A program made the translations under genes and the position numbers. A stretch of DNA of 64,000 nt from LH-M37 sp965602855 (GTDB taxonomy: Bacteria > Pseudomonadota > Gammaproteobacteria > SZUA-229), in contig CBFCZV010000008.1 in assembly GCA_965602855.1 (NCBI GenBank), forward strand, positions 16,631-80,630. Direction: 5' to 3'. A model generated the notes under the pieces. The model saw nothing but the letters and a program-made list of their open reading frames with translations, ran no database searches and was not told where the DNA came from. Shown here piece by piece: positions 35,916 to 44,965 of this stretch (position 1 is its first letter; each line of letters starts with the position of its first letter).

Positions 35916-36269
35916 CTATGCTTTACGTTCATGACCGGCGGCTTTTAAACGATCCAGATAATTCTGCCACTTTGCTTCATAGTCATTACCCAGTTCCTGT
36001 AAATATTCCCAGGTAAAAAGACCGGTGTCGTGTTCATCATCAAAAATCAGCTTTAAGGCGTAGTTGCCCTGTGGCTCAAGGCCCGTGATATTCACCTCTT
36101 CTTTATTTAGCTGAAGAATTTCCTGACCCGGTCCATGACCCGTAACTTCTGCGGAAGGCGAATACACTCTTAAATATTCACAGGGTAATTTATAACTTGT
36201 GCCATCATCATAAGTTAACTCAAGAACTCGACTTTTCTGATGCAAATTAATATCGGTTGGTTTTGCCAT
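35916..36269 (-). CDS. DUF971-family protein
   Basis: A 117-residue protein resembling the N-terminal domain of gamma-butyrobetaine hydroxylase. It shows INLHQKSRVLELTYDDG, LPCEYLRVYSPSAEVTGHG, and GNYALKLIFDDEHDTGLFTWEYL. Standalone members are widespread next to hslUV and ubiE and are of uncertain function, possibly linked to iron-sulfur or metal handling. It starts 21 bases after hslU and precedes ubiE. Confidence 0.87.
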   Translation of the reverse strand: MAKPTDINLHQKSRVLELTYDDGTSYKLPCEYLRVYSPSAEVTGHGPGQEILQLNKEEVNITGLEPQGNYALKLIFDDEHDTGLFTWEYLQELGNDYEAKWQNYLDRLKAAGHERKA

Positions 36270-36290
36270 AGTTATTACTCTTAATATTCT

Positions 36291-37619
36291 TTAAAGGATG
36301 TAGCGGCTAAGATCTTCATCTTCAGCCAGCTCACCCAGACTGTTATTTACATAAGCCTCATCGACAGAGACGGTCGTACCCGACTTGTCTGGTGCATCGT
36401 AAGAAATTTCATCCAGCAATCTTTCCATCACGGTATGCAATCGACGCGCACCAATATTTTCGGATTTCTCATTCACGCTGAAAGCAATTTCAGCAATACG
36501 CTTTATACCATCATCGGTAAATTCTAATTCCACACCTTCGGTTTTCAACAGCGCTTTATATTGCACAGTCAGGGCTGCATCCGGTTCGGTCAGGATTCGC
36601 TGAAAATCTTCCGTATTCAGTGCATCCAGCTCAACACGAATCGGCAGGCGACCCTGCAATTCTGGGATTAGATCTGAAGGCTTGCACAGATGAAAAGCAC
36701 CTGATGCGATAAATAAAATATGATCGGTTTTGACCATGCCATATTTGGTGCTCACTGTGCAGCCTTCAACCAGCGGCAGCAAATCACGCTGCACGCCTTC
36801 ACGTGAAACATCACCACCACTACCCGAATCTGCGCGTTTGGCGACCTTGTCCAGCTCATCGAGAAAAACGATACCATTCTGCTCCGCATTTTCCACCGCT
36901 TTTGCCTTGATATCTTCTTCCTTGAGCAGCTTGCCCGCTTCTTCATCCAGTAATACTTTACGCGCCTTCTCAATGCGCATTTTTTCAGTTTTCTTGCGAT
37001 CACTGCTCATATTCTGAAATACGCCCTGCAACTGGCTGGTCATTTCTTCCATACCCGGTGGCGCCATGATTTCTACACCGACGGGCGAGGCTGAAATTTC
37101 AACTTCGATTTCCTTGTCATCCAGCTCACCGGCTCGCAGTTTTTCTCTAAATTTCTGACGCGTGCTCGATTCCTGCGCTTCTGCTTCACCAAACTCATTA
37201 CGAGCCGGTGGTAACAAAGCATCAAGAATGCGCTCTTCCGTCGCTTCTTCAGCCAGATGCTGTACATTTTTGACTTCCTGTTCACGAGCTGTTTTTACAG
37301 ACATATCGACAAGATCGCGGATGATCGAATCAACTTCCCGGCCTACATAGCCTACTTCGGTGAACTTGGTCGCTTCAACCTTGATAAACGGGGCATTAGC
37401 CAGATGCGCCAGTCGACGCGCAATTTCAGTTTTACCCACGCCAGTGGGGCCAATCATCAAAATATTTTTAGGCGTGATTTCATTGCGCAGCTCTGGGTCA
37501 ACCTGCATACGCCGCCAGCGGTTACGCAGGGCAATGGCTACCGAGCGCTTGGCATTTTGCTGGCCGATAATATGCTTATCCAGTTCCTGTGCAATTTCAC
37601 GGGGTGTCATTTCAGACAT
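36291..37619 (-). CDS. hslU: ATP-dependent protease ATPase subunit HslU
   Basis: AAA+ unfoldase that forms the HslUV protease with HslV. The 442 residues match the usual length. Features are QDLDKHIIGQ-like AQELDKHIIGQQNAKR, Walker A GPTGVGKTEIARR near residue 57, FTEVGYVGREVDSIIRDLV, Walker B GIVFLDELDK, and ELQGRLPIRVEL. The C-terminal tail SRYIL is the peptide that inserts into HslV. It lies 42 bases downstream of hslV. Confidence 0.96.
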   Translation of the reverse strand: MSEMTPREIAQELDKHIIGQQNAKRSVAIALRNRWRRMQVDPELRNEITPKNILMIGPTGVGKTEIARRLAHLANAPFIKVEATKFTEVGYVGREVDSIIRDLVDMSVKTAREQEVKNVQHLAEEATEERILDALLPPARNEFGEAEAQESSTRQKFREKLRAGELDDKEIEVEISASPVGVEIMAPPGMEEMTSQLQGVFQNMSSDRKKTEKMRIEKARKVLLDEEAGKLLKEEDIKAKAVENAEQNGIVFLDELDKVAKRADSGSGGDVSREGVQRDLLPLVEGCTVSTKYGMVKTDHILFIASGAFHLCKPSDLIPELQGRLPIRVELDALNTEDFQRILTEPDAALTVQYKALLKTEGVELEFTDDGIKRIAEIAFSVNEKSENIGARRLHTVMERLLDEISYDAPDKSGTTVSVDEAYVNNSLGELAEDEDLSRYIL

Positions 37620-37661
37620 ATATTCTTAACCTTTAATACGTTTTAGCGAGCGGCCTTATTG

Positions 37662-38204
37662 CTACTCAGCGTTTAATTCTTCGATCGTACGATTCTGGTT
37701 CGTGTAGATGCAGATGTCACCGGCAATTGCCAGACTCTTTTCTACGATGTCACGCGCGGTCATCTCAGTGTTATCAAACAGGGCACGCGCAGCAGACTGA
37801 GCATAGGGTCCGCCTGAGCCGATAGCAATTAAGTCATCGTGGGTGTCAATCACATCACCTGTACCGGAAACCAGCAGTGAGTGTTCATGATCGGCCACGA
37901 TCAACATGGCTTCCAGCTTGCGGAGCATGCGGTCTGTGCGCCAGTCTTTGGCTAACTCAACAGCGGCACGTTTTAAATGTCCGCTATGGCGCTCCATCAT
38001 GCCTTCAAATCTTTCCAGCAGAGTAAAAGCATCGGCGGTTGCACCAGCAAAACCCACCACCACTTTATCGTGATAGACCTTGCGAACTTTAGTGGCATTG
38101 CCCTTCATGACAGTATTTCCCAGGGTAACCTGGCCATCACCACCGACGACGACTTTGCCGCCACGGCGCACTGTTAAGATGGTTGTACCGTGAAATGTTT
38201 CCAC
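37662..38204 (-). CDS. hslV: ATP-dependent protease peptidase subunit HslV
   Basis: Threonine protease subunit of 180 residues. The mature N-terminal nucleophile is the threonine in TTILTVRRGGK (T7), exposed after removal of a six-residue propeptide METFHG. Further blocks are GGDGQVTLGNTVMKGNA, VVGFAGATADAFTLLERFE and ELAKDWRTDRMLRKLEAML. The start codon is GTG at 38204. The operon order is hslV-hslU. Confidence 0.96.
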   Translation of the reverse strand: METFHGTTILTVRRGGKVVVGGDGQVTLGNTVMKGNATKVRKVYHDKVVVGFAGATADAFTLLERFEGMMERHSGHLKRAAVELAKDWRTDRMLRKLEAMLIVADHEHSLLVSGTGDVIDTHDDLIAIGSGGPYAQSAARALFDNTEMTARDIVEKSLAIAGDICIYTNQNRTIEELNAE

Positions 38205-38262
38205 GCCAAACTCCGGTAATCTTTAAGAGGGGTGATTTTACACGAAACGCTGGCTTGAAAGG

Positions 38263-39180
38263 CTACTTACGCGACCTCGGATGCGCCTTATCATAAACCC
38301 CAGCCAGATGCTGAAAATCCAGATGAGTATAAATTTGGGTGGTGCTCAGATTGGCATGACCCAGCAATTCCTGCACAGCACGCAGGTCGCCGGAGGATTC
38401 CAGAATATGTGAAGCAAAAGAGTGCCTCAGCATGTGCGGATAAGCATTGCTGTCCAGACCCTGCTTTACAGCCCATTTTTTTAGCCGTTGCTGCACGCTT
38501 CGGTTGCCGATACGCGTGCCTCTTTTGCTCAGGAACAATGCTGTTTCTTCCTGTTTGAGCAATGCGGCTCTGTCTTTCAGCCAGACTTTTAGCGCTGCGG
38601 TAGCTTTTTTTCCAAAGGGTATGCGTCTTTGTTTATTGCCTTTACCGGTGACTGTGAGTATCTGCTGCTGCCAGTCGATATCCGCCAGATTCAAGCCGGT
38701 CAGTTCGGACAGACGCAAACCACAGCCGTATAACAATTCCATCATGGCATGATCCCTGCGCGCCAATGGATCATCATCTGGCATGGCCAGCAGATGATTA
38801 AGCTGATCAACGCCCAGCGTTTCGGGCAGGCGTTTGGGTGATTTTGGCGCGGGCACACCATCTACCGGATTATTTTCTAATCCATAATGACGGCATAGAT
38901 AATTAAACAGGGTTCGCACCGCTGACAGTCGCCGCTGCAAGCTTCGACCAGACAGGCTTTTGCGGTGTTGTGTGGCGACAAAGCGCCTGACGAATGCCTC
39001 GTCGATCTCTGCCCAGACAGTTTGATCGTGCTCTGTGCAAAATTGGCTGAATGCCTGAATATCACGCCGATAGGCGGACAGGGTGTGTTTTGAATATTTG
39101 CGTTCGGATTCGAGATATATGAAAAAACGCGCTATATGGCTTTGCCATTCGGACGCACTGGAATCCTGTGCTTGGCTCAT
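38263..39180 (-). CDS. xerC: Tyrosine recombinase XerC
   Basis: Site-specific recombinase that with XerD resolves chromosome dimers at dif. The 305 residues comprise a SAM-like N-terminal DNA-binding domain (SERKYSKHTLSAYRRDI) and a catalytic domain. The visible catalytic residues are the Arg in YGCGLRLSELTGL, the Lys in VTGKGNKQR, HMLRHSFASH, and the Tyr nucleophile in LSTTQIYTHLD. It follows dapF and the DUF484 gene, the conserved dapF-yigA-xerC order. Confidence 0.95.
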   Translation of the reverse strand: MSQAQDSSASEWQSHIARFFIYLESERKYSKHTLSAYRRDIQAFSQFCTEHDQTVWAEIDEAFVRRFVATQHRKSLSGRSLQRRLSAVRTLFNYLCRHYGLENNPVDGVPAPKSPKRLPETLGVDQLNHLLAMPDDDPLARRDHAMMELLYGCGLRLSELTGLNLADIDWQQQILTVTGKGNKQRRIPFGKKATAALKVWLKDRAALLKQEETALFLSKRGTRIGNRSVQQRLKKWAVKQGLDSNAYPHMLRHSFASHILESSGDLRAVQELLGHANLSTTQIYTHLDFQHLAGVYDKAHPRSRK

Positions 39181-39185
39181 GGGGG

Positions 39186-39905
39186 CTATTTTTCCAGATG
39201 CACTGCGAGCGCCGCACTCACCAGCTCACCCATCTGACTCAAAAATTCGGTGCCCATGGACTTCTGGAAACGATCTGCTTCACGACTACCCAGACCTAAC
39301 AAACCTAAATCTGCACCTGCCACCAGCGGAATCACCGATGCCGATGCAATTTCTTTGGCCTTATCACCAAACAGGAAAATATTTTGATCTGCTGAGCTAC
39401 GGCCACAAACCGGGTTCTTCTGCTTGAGCATGGTCGAGAACTGGTTCAGCGCTTCTGCATCTGTAGCCACGAACAATCCGGGGTGTTTTTCTGCCAGTTC
39501 GCTGTTATCTGAAAATAATTTAATGTCCGCAAACTCGGCTTTGAGTTCATTTTTTAATTCATCCAGCACCACGCTGATGACATCAACCAGATCACGCGCT
39601 CCCAGTAAATTGATCGCTATTCGATGCCGACTGTTAGCCAGACGATCATTGGTTCGGGCAATATCCATCAATTCACGCAGGCGGTCTTCACCCGCTTTCA
39701 ATTTTTCCCGTAAAACACCGACCTGACGCTCGATCAACGAAACAGCGCCTTCAGTTTGATGGGTAATTTCCAGTTCCGTCAAAAGCTCGGGGTGGCGCTT
39801 AAAAATATCGCCATTCTCCTTGAGCAATGCGATTAATTGCAGCTCATCGGCCAGTTTTTCTTCCTGCTCGGTGGTCTGTTGAGACCGTTCTGTTTGTGTA
39901 GTCAC
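39186..39905 (-). CDS. DUF484-family protein (YigA-like GAF-fold)
   Basis: A 239-residue cytoplasmic protein. It has a predicted N-terminal coiled coil (about 60-100, VSLIERQVGVLREKLKAGEDRLRELMDIA region) and a GAF-like C-terminal domain. This is the conserved gene between dapF and xerC; its function is not established. The start codon GTG overlaps the dapF stop codon by four bases (GTGA), so translation is coupled. Confidence 0.87.
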   Translation of the reverse strand: MTTQTERSQQTTEQEEKLADELQLIALLKENGDIFKRHPELLTELEITHQTEGAVSLIERQVGVLREKLKAGEDRLRELMDIARTNDRLANSRHRIAINLLGARDLVDVISVVLDELKNELKAEFADIKLFSDNSELAEKHPGLFVATDAEALNQFSTMLKQKNPVCGRSSADQNIFLFGDKAKEIASASVIPLVAGADLGLLGLGSREADRFQKSMGTEFLSQMGELVSAALAVHLEK

Positions 39906-40732
39906 AGTTCTATTTGCCCTTTATATACATTTTCTGCTGGCCCCGTCATCATCAGATGAGATCCCACTCCCGGCCAATAAATTGTTAAATCTCCGCCTCG
40001 CAGCTCAACTTGCACACGTTCATCGAGGAGGCGATTTTTAATACCTACCGCTACCGCAGCGCAAGCTCCAGTTCCGCAGGCCATGGTCTCACCCGCACCC
40101 CGTTCATAAACACGTAAACGGATATTGCTGCGATCTTCCACTTCCATAAAGCCAACATTAACACGCTGCGGAAACCGTGGGTGGCTCTCAATAGCTGAAC
40201 CCAGTGCCTGAACAGGTGCTTCATTCACTAATTCCACCAGCAATACGGCGTGCGGATTTCCCATGGATACAGCACCTATAGCATATTTCTCATCATTAAC
40301 CACTAGTTCGTGGTATTCCGGCGAGCCCTCAGCCTCAAAAGGCAGGCTTGTCGGATCAAAATTTGGCTCTCCCATATCCACAGTGACACGACCATCGTCT
40401 TCCAGTTGCAAGTGAATTAAACCCGCTTTTGTCTCTACCGGGATGTTTTCACTGTCGGTCAGGCCTTCATCTACGACAAACCGCGCAAAGCAACGCGCAC
40501 CATTGCCACATTGCTCCACTTCACCTCCATCAGCATTAAAGATGCGATAGTAAAATTCTGCATCTTCTCTTTCACTATTTTCTACCAGCAACAACTGATC
40601 ACAGCCCACACCAAAATGCCGATTCGAAATATGACGGATTTGCTCTCGAGTTAGGGCTATCTTCTGATTAATGGCATCAATAACAACGAAGTCATTACCC
40701 ACACCCTGCATCTTTGTGAAGTTTATTTGCAT
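39902..40732 (-). CDS. dapF: Diaminopimelate epimerase
   Basis: Cofactor-independent racemase converting LL- to meso-diaminopimelate for lysine and peptidoglycan. The 276 residues show two cysteine acid/base motifs, EQCGNGARCFARF and TMACGTGACAAVAVG. The N-terminal block is KMQGVGNDFVVID, and MGNPHAV is also present. It is close to lysA, the next enzyme of the pathway, with a rhodanese module between them. It is upstream of the DUF484 gene and xerC. Confidence 0.96.
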   Translation of the reverse strand: MQINFTKMQGVGNDFVVIDAINQKIALTREQIRHISNRHFGVGCDQLLLVENSEREDAEFYYRIFNADGGEVEQCGNGARCFARFVVDEGLTDSENIPVETKAGLIHLQLEDDGRVTVDMGEPNFDPTSLPFEAEGSPEYHELVVNDEKYAIGAVSMGNPHAVLLVELVNEAPVQALGSAIESHPRFPQRVNVGFMEVEDRSNIRLRVYERGAGETMACGTGACAAVAVGIKNRLLDERVQVELRGGDLTIYWPGVGSHLMMTGPAENVYKGQIEL

Positions 40733-40780
40733 GCTGCTAGCATACCCACGACTCGGCTTTTGTACCAGCCCATAAAACGA

Positions 40781-40811
40781 AAAAGGCCGCTCTGAAACAG
40801 AGCGGCCTTTT
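40781..40811 (-). terminator. Intrinsic terminator after the exported rhodanese gene
   Basis: A 14-base stem pairs AAAAGGCCGCTCTG (40781-40794) with its exact complement at 40798-40811 around an AAA loop. On the reverse strand the stem runs into further T residues. It lies between the rhodanese gene and dapF, so dapF must have its own promoter. The flanking A-run may also allow forward termination. Confidence 0.88.
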
Positions 40812-40846
40812 GTTCAGTCTTATCTGGAAAATCCAGATGCGCTGCC

Positions 40847-41506
40847 TTATTTACCAGATTTACCAGATACAGTACTCAAACCCAGAACTTCCCAGTCCTG
40901 CATACCACCACGGTACCATTTGATTTTGTTCGCTGGGTAACCCATCTTCAACAGGCTCTTAATGTTATTAGGTGATTGACCACACCACATACCATTACAG
41001 AACATCACCAAAGTCTTAGCTTTAGAGAAATCACGACTATCTTCATCACCACCAACATTAAATTTTTCTTCCATAATGTCGCCGATTGAAATCGCGTCAG
41101 CTTTCGATGCGTTCAACTTGGTCCACGGGATATTAATTGAACCAGGAATAGTACCTTTTTTTGTCCAATCCGGTGTACGTGAATCAATCACCAGAATTGT
41201 ACCATCACCATTTGCCATCTTTGACAGATAATCCATCACTTCAAGCTCAGCAATAGTTTCAACACCCGGTGCTAACACCATTGGCTGAATACAAAATGGA
41301 GGGCAGGGACGTGAAGTCTTTGCAAAATCCTGTTTAATGGTATTGCCATTATCCTGGTTACGTGTGATTTTCGTTTTCTTACCGTGGTTAACTACTTCTA
41401 CGCTCATTACACCTTTAGAAATACCAACGGGTTTACCCGCTGCAAGCACATTTGCTGAAAATGCAAAACTTGCCGCCACTAAAGATATTGTCATTGTTTT
41501 TATCAT
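40847..41506 (-). CDS. Exported rhodanese-domain protein
   Basis: A 219-residue protein with a signal peptide (1-23, ending NVLAA) and a C-terminal rhodanese domain. ILVIDSRTPDWTKKGTIPGS is the N-terminal half motif. The active-site loop is FCNGMWCGQS, with C170 the expected persulfide cysteine and an extra C175. A second cysteine pair, C68 and C72 (RPCPPFC), lies before the domain. It could be a periplasmic sulfurtransferase or sulfur-carrier protein, consistent with sulfide oxidation elsewhere in the window. It is followed by a strong terminator and preceded by the gene for a tiny acidic secreted protein. Confidence 0.85.
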   Translation of the reverse strand: MIKTMTISLVAASFAFSANVLAAGKPVGISKGVMSVEVVNHGKKTKITRNQDNGNTIKQDFAKTSRPCPPFCIQPMVLAPGVETIAELEVMDYLSKMANGDGTILVIDSRTPDWTKKGTIPGSINIPWTKLNASKADAISIGDIMEEKFNVGGDEDSRDFSKAKTLVMFCNGMWCGQSPNNIKSLLKMGYPANKIKWYRGGMQDWEVLGLSTVSGKSGK

Positions 41507-41577
41507 TAATCTTCTCCTACTTTCTGGTTTTGTTGTTTCTACACTATTGTTGATTGTTCAAACGAACTCTCAAAGAA

Positions 41578-41778
41578 TTAATCGCACTCGGGCTCTTCTT
41601 CCTCTTCACCTTCTTTTTTTGTTTCATCGCCAGCTTCCTCACCATCCTGTTGAGTCTCAGCAGTTCCTTCATCTGCAAAAATAGCACATTCGCGAACAGG
41701 TAAATCTACACTTGCCTGTACTGACATAAAAAATAATAAAGAAAAAATAACTACAACTGATTGTACCAAACGGCTCAT
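41578..41778 (-). CDS. Small exported acidic protein with two cysteines
   Basis: A 66-residue product with a signal peptide (about 1-22, ending VQAS), then a short mature peptide of about 44 residues. The mature part is dominated by glutamate and aspartate (EEAGDETKKEGEEEEEPECD at the end). It has C31 and C65. ATG 41778 is preferred because GGGAGGG lies just upstream; a longer frame to 41829 has no such site. It lies 71 bases upstream of the rhodanese gene on the same strand and may share its transcript. No family is recognised. Confidence 0.65.
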   Translation of the reverse strand: MSRLVQSVVVIFSLLFFMSVQASVDLPVRECAIFADEGTAETQQDGEEAGDETKKEGEEEEEPECD

Positions 41779-42014
41779 ACACCCTCCCACGATACGATTT
41801 AAACGAGGCAAAAAACCCTGAGTGACCAATAATACCTTTAAAACAGATTATTTTACAAGCAGGAACTTCATACAATAAAAACTAATACTTCACTGACAAC
41901 GCTATTTTCAAATAACCTCTATATAAAAGGCTTTTCCTAGCTTCATCATTATATAGTTATAGATAAGCATATGATTATATAGTTCCATCACATTAAAAAT
42001 AATACTTACGACAA

Positions 42015-43271
42015 TTAATTATTATCCACGAGCATAGATTCATCTGAAAATAATTGTTCCATAGTTTCGCGTTGTCGAACTATCTGCGCACTCTCACCAT
42101 TCACCATAATTTCAGCCACCCGTGGACGGCTGTTATAGTTTGAACTCATTCCAAAACCATAAGCACCGGAGGAACGTACTGCAAGATGATCCCCCTGTTG
42201 CAAAGCAAACTCACGATTTTTTCCTAAAAAATCACCCGTTTCACAAATCGGGCCGACCACATCATAAACTTGTGCCGCTTCATTTTCTCTTGGAACTAAA
42301 GGCACAATTTCCTGCCAGGCGCTATAGAGTGCTGGTCGTATCAAATCATTCATCGCCGCATCAACAATCGCAAAGTTATGTTCCTCACCATGTTTTAGAT
42401 ACAAAACTTCGGTGAGCAATACACCCGCATTTCCAGCAATTGCTCTGCCTGGCTCGATAATAATTTCAACGTCACGGCCCTGTAATTTTTCGGCCAGTGC
42501 TTTAGATAGCTCTGCAGGTTGTGGTGGTTGTTCATCACGATAACAGATACCCAGTCCGCCTCCCAGATCCAGATGCTGAAGTACGATACCATCATCCGCC
42601 AGTCTATCGACCAGCGCAAGCACTCGATCCAGTGCATCGACAAAAGGTGCGACCTCGGTGAGCTGTGAACCAATGTGACAGTCAATACCAATCACATTAA
42701 TTGCATCCATGGTCTGTGCTTTTTTATAAACATTCAGTGCCTGCTCTATCGGAATACCAAATTTATTTTCTTTCAAACCAGTTGAAATATAGGGATGAGT
42801 TTTCGCGTCCACATCTGGATTCACGCGTAAAGAAATAGGAGCTTTAATATTTTTTTGCGCCGCTATCTCAGCGATCACTTCCAGCTCAGCCTCTGACTCA
42901 ACATTGAAACAGCGAATACCCACATCCATGGCGCGCTCAATTTCGTCTCTTCTTTTCCCCACACCCGAGAAAACTATTTTATCGGCTGAACCACCAGCAC
43001 GCAGCACTCGCTCCAGTTCGCCTACTGAAACAATATCGAAACCTGAGCCCAGTTTGGCCAGCACATTCAATACCGCCAGATTCGAATTTGCTTTCACCGC
43101 GTAACACACCAGATGCGGATGACCTTGCAGAGCATCATCAAATGCTTTCCAGTGTCGCTCGAGTGTGGCTCGCGAATACACGTAACAGGGTGAGCCCCAT
43201 TCTGCGATGTTCGCTTCGAGGTCTACACCCTCTGCAAACAAACGACCGTTCTTGTAGCTAAAATGATCCAC
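42015..43271 (-). CDS. lysA: Diaminopimelate decarboxylase
   Basis: PLP enzyme making lysine from meso-diaminopimelate. The 418 residues show the PLP lysine in CYAVKANSNLAVL, the VNPDVDAKTHPYISTG block, HIGSQLT, the phosphate loop LDLGGGLGICY, EPGRAIAGNAG, and CETGDF with the second active-site cysteine. GTG 43271 is chosen because GAGGAG sits upstream and the N-terminus then starts VDHFSYKNG, as in relatives. ATG 43286 overlaps that binding site. The start overlaps lptM by 14 bases. Confidence 0.94.
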   Translation of the reverse strand: MDHFSYKNGRLFAEGVDLEANIAEWGSPCYVYSRATLERHWKAFDDALQGHPHLVCYAVKANSNLAVLNVLAKLGSGFDIVSVGELERVLRAGGSADKIVFSGVGKRRDEIERAMDVGIRCFNVESEAELEVIAEIAAQKNIKAPISLRVNPDVDAKTHPYISTGLKENKFGIPIEQALNVYKKAQTMDAINVIGIDCHIGSQLTEVAPFVDALDRVLALVDRLADDGIVLQHLDLGGGLGICYRDEQPPQPAELSKALAEKLQGRDVEIIIEPGRAIAGNAGVLLTEVLYLKHGEEHNFAIVDAAMNDLIRPALYSAWQEIVPLVPRENEAAQVYDVVGPICETGDFLGKNREFALQQGDHLAVRSSGAYGFGMSSNYNSRPRVAEIMVNGESAQIVRQRETMEQLFSDESMLVDNN

Positions 43272-43422
43272 GATTTGTCTCCTCATTATTCAACGCAATA
43301 CTTTGCAGTGATGTTTTTTCAGCAGCGGCACCCTGTTCTGCATCCGGCAAATAGAGCGCACCTGTTTTCCCACAGGCCGAAACAAATAGCATTATTATCA
43401 GGGGCATTAATAAATGATTCAT
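43258..43422 (-). CDS. lptM: LptM/YifL-type small lipoprotein
   Basis: A 54-residue lipoprotein with a short signal peptide and lipobox VSAC. C17 is followed by GKTGALYLPDAE, matching the conserved CGxxGxLYxP signature of LptM, which assists LPS-assembly protein LptD. It lies just upstream of lysA, as in other gammaproteobacteria, and overlaps its start codon, indicating coupled translation. Confidence 0.88.
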   Translation of the reverse strand: MNHLLMPLIIMLFVSACGKTGALYLPDAEQGAAAEKTSLQSIALNNEETNRGSF

Positions 43423-43527
43423 CAATTTTTCTTCTGGATTATTTATGTTTTGTATTAAGGGCTAGATTATTGCAATATTCCCCGCTAATTTATACCTTCC
43501 CAACAAATAACATGAGCACAGCAAAAT

Positions 43528-44193
43528 ATGCTTGAACTCGATGCCATTGTACTAGAAACAGGAACCAGCCCCGATGCCGCTGTTATCTGGCTGCATGGCC
43601 TGGGCGCTGATGGCAATGACTTTGCCCCCATTATCCCGCAACTAAATTTGCCCGCTGAGCTATCTATCCGTTTCATTTTCCCCCATGCACCGGTTCGTCC
43701 TATCACTCTCAATCAAGGCTCTCAGATGCCTGGCTGGTACGACCTCACTAGCCTGCATATCGATAATGATGAAGACGAGGCCGGTATCAACGAATCTAGT
43801 CGCGCTATTCACGCTCTTTGCCAAAAACAGGAATCCTTGGGTATCGCATCTGAACGCATCATTCTGGCGGGCTTTTCTCAGGGTGGTGCCATTGCCCTGC
43901 ACTGCGGTCTCAACTACAGCTCTCCTTTGGGTGGCATTATGGCGCTCTCTACCTATTTACCTCGCTGCTGTGATCTAGACAATAAAACCAATCAGGCCAT
44001 CGATATCTTTATGGCGCACGGCCAGCAGGATGATGTGCTCAATCCCAATTTTGGCAATTTAAGCCGTCAACGTCTAGAAAAATCCGGATATAGCGTTAAA
44101 TGGCACGAATATGACATGCCACACAGTGTCTCAGCGGAGGAAATCCAGGATATTCGAAACTGGCTAATTCAAAATCTTGACTCAAAGGTCTAA
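43528..44193 (+). CDS. Alpha/beta-hydrolase carboxylesterase (phospholipase/carboxylesterase family)
   Basis: Cytoplasmic esterase of 221 residues, similar to bacterial carboxylesterase II and acyl-protein thioesterases. Motifs are WLHGLGADGNDF (oxyanion region), FPHAPVRPIT, nucleophile elbow GFSQGG (S117), HGQQDDVL with the Asp, and MPHSVSAEE with the His. It is divergent from lptM and followed by a hypothetical gene and an Hpt gene on the same strand. Confidence 0.9.
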   Translation: MLELDAIVLETGTSPDAAVIWLHGLGADGNDFAPIIPQLNLPAELSIRFIFPHAPVRPITLNQGSQMPGWYDLTSLHIDNDEDEAGINESSRAIHALCQKQESLGIASERIILAGFSQGGAIALHCGLNYSSPLGGIMALSTYLPRCCDLDNKTNQAIDIFMAHGQQDDVLNPNFGNLSRQRLEKSGYSVKWHEYDMPHSVSAEEIQDIRNWLIQNLDSKV

Positions 44194-44239
44194 AGATTTT
44201 TCACCATCGCATGCTATTATTAACACCACGGCAGCACAT

Positions 44240-44596
44240 ATGAAAGATAAAGACATTACTTTAAGCTTGGGTATTAAACCCGCAGAGCCTCTCTGGAAAA
44301 TCGCACCCACCCGCGATGAGGATGGCAATCGGGTCAGCGATTTGTTGATGATAATCCCCAAACTTAAATCCAGGCCCAAACATCATATACAGAACACCCT
44401 GTCCGAAATCGAAGCTGCGCTCAATCAATTCAAACATCTGGTACTGTTTGCCAATGTTGATATGAAACTGAATACCTTATGGGTATCATTCAAGGCAGAG
44501 CCCGGTTTGTTTGCAAAAATCACCGCCAACTTAAAACTACACGTTCCTGAAGCCATGATTGTCGGTGACATGTATAATCCCATAAATAATAAATAA
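44240..44596 (+). CDS. Hypothetical protein
   Basis: A soluble protein of 118 residues, with alternating strands and helices (SDLLMIIPKLKSRP, FKHLVLFANVDMKLNTLWVSFKAEPG, EAMIVGDMY). I do not recognise the family. ATG 44240 is preferred over a TTG at 44177, which would overlap the esterase gene and add a residue stretch of no clear structure. It is 18 bases before the Hpt gene. Confidence 0.6.
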   Translation: MKDKDITLSLGIKPAEPLWKIAPTRDEDGNRVSDLLMIIPKLKSRPKHHIQNTLSEIEAALNQFKHLVLFANVDMKLNTLWVSFKAEPGLFAKITANLKLHVPEAMIVGDMYNPINNK

Positions 44597-44614
44597 AATA
44601 ATTTCGAGATACGT

Positions 44615-44965
44615 ATGAGTGAATCACCAATAGATTTAAATGCTTATAATGAAATGAAAGACCTCATGGAAGAAGTGCTGCCCGAGCTACTGACCACTTT
44701 TGTGGAATATATGCCTGAACAGCTCAATGACTTAAATAAGGCTATTAGTGATGGCAATCCGGATCTGCTTTTTGGCATTGCACATCGCATGAAAAGCTCC
44801 TGTAACAGTCTGGGCGCGCTGGGTCTGGCCAAGATTGCCGAAAGCATCGAAATGATCGGTCGCGGCGGAAGCATCGAAGGTGCCAGTGAAATAGCGCCTA
44901 AATTTGCCGAGCAGCTCGACGAAGTAATAGGCTTTTTCAAACAGGAACTGGAAAGTCTAAGCTAG
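44615..44965 (+). CDS. Histidine phosphotransfer (Hpt) domain protein
   Basis: A stand-alone Hpt protein of 116 residues, an intermediate in phosphorelays. The phospho-acceptor is H57 in GIAHRMKSSCNSLGALGLA. The rest is a four-helix bundle. No hybrid kinase is adjacent; the nearest sensor, AlgZ, belongs to a different kinase class. The 3' end overlaps argH by four bases on the opposite strand. Confidence 0.88.
   Translation: MSESPIDLNAYNEMKDLMEEVLPELLTTFVEYMPEQLNDLNKAISDGNPDLLFGIAHRMKSSCNSLGALGLAKIAESIEMIGRGGSIEGASEIAPKFAEQLDEVIGFFKQELESLS

Noticed and set aside
35882..35932. Longer N-terminus for ubiE
   Set aside because: It would overlap the DUF971 gene and lacks a ribosome site. AGGAGA precedes ATG 35881.
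44177..44239. TTG start for the hypothetical gene before the Hpt gene
   Set aside because: It overlaps the esterase stop and adds 21 residues without clear structure. ATG 44240 is simpler.
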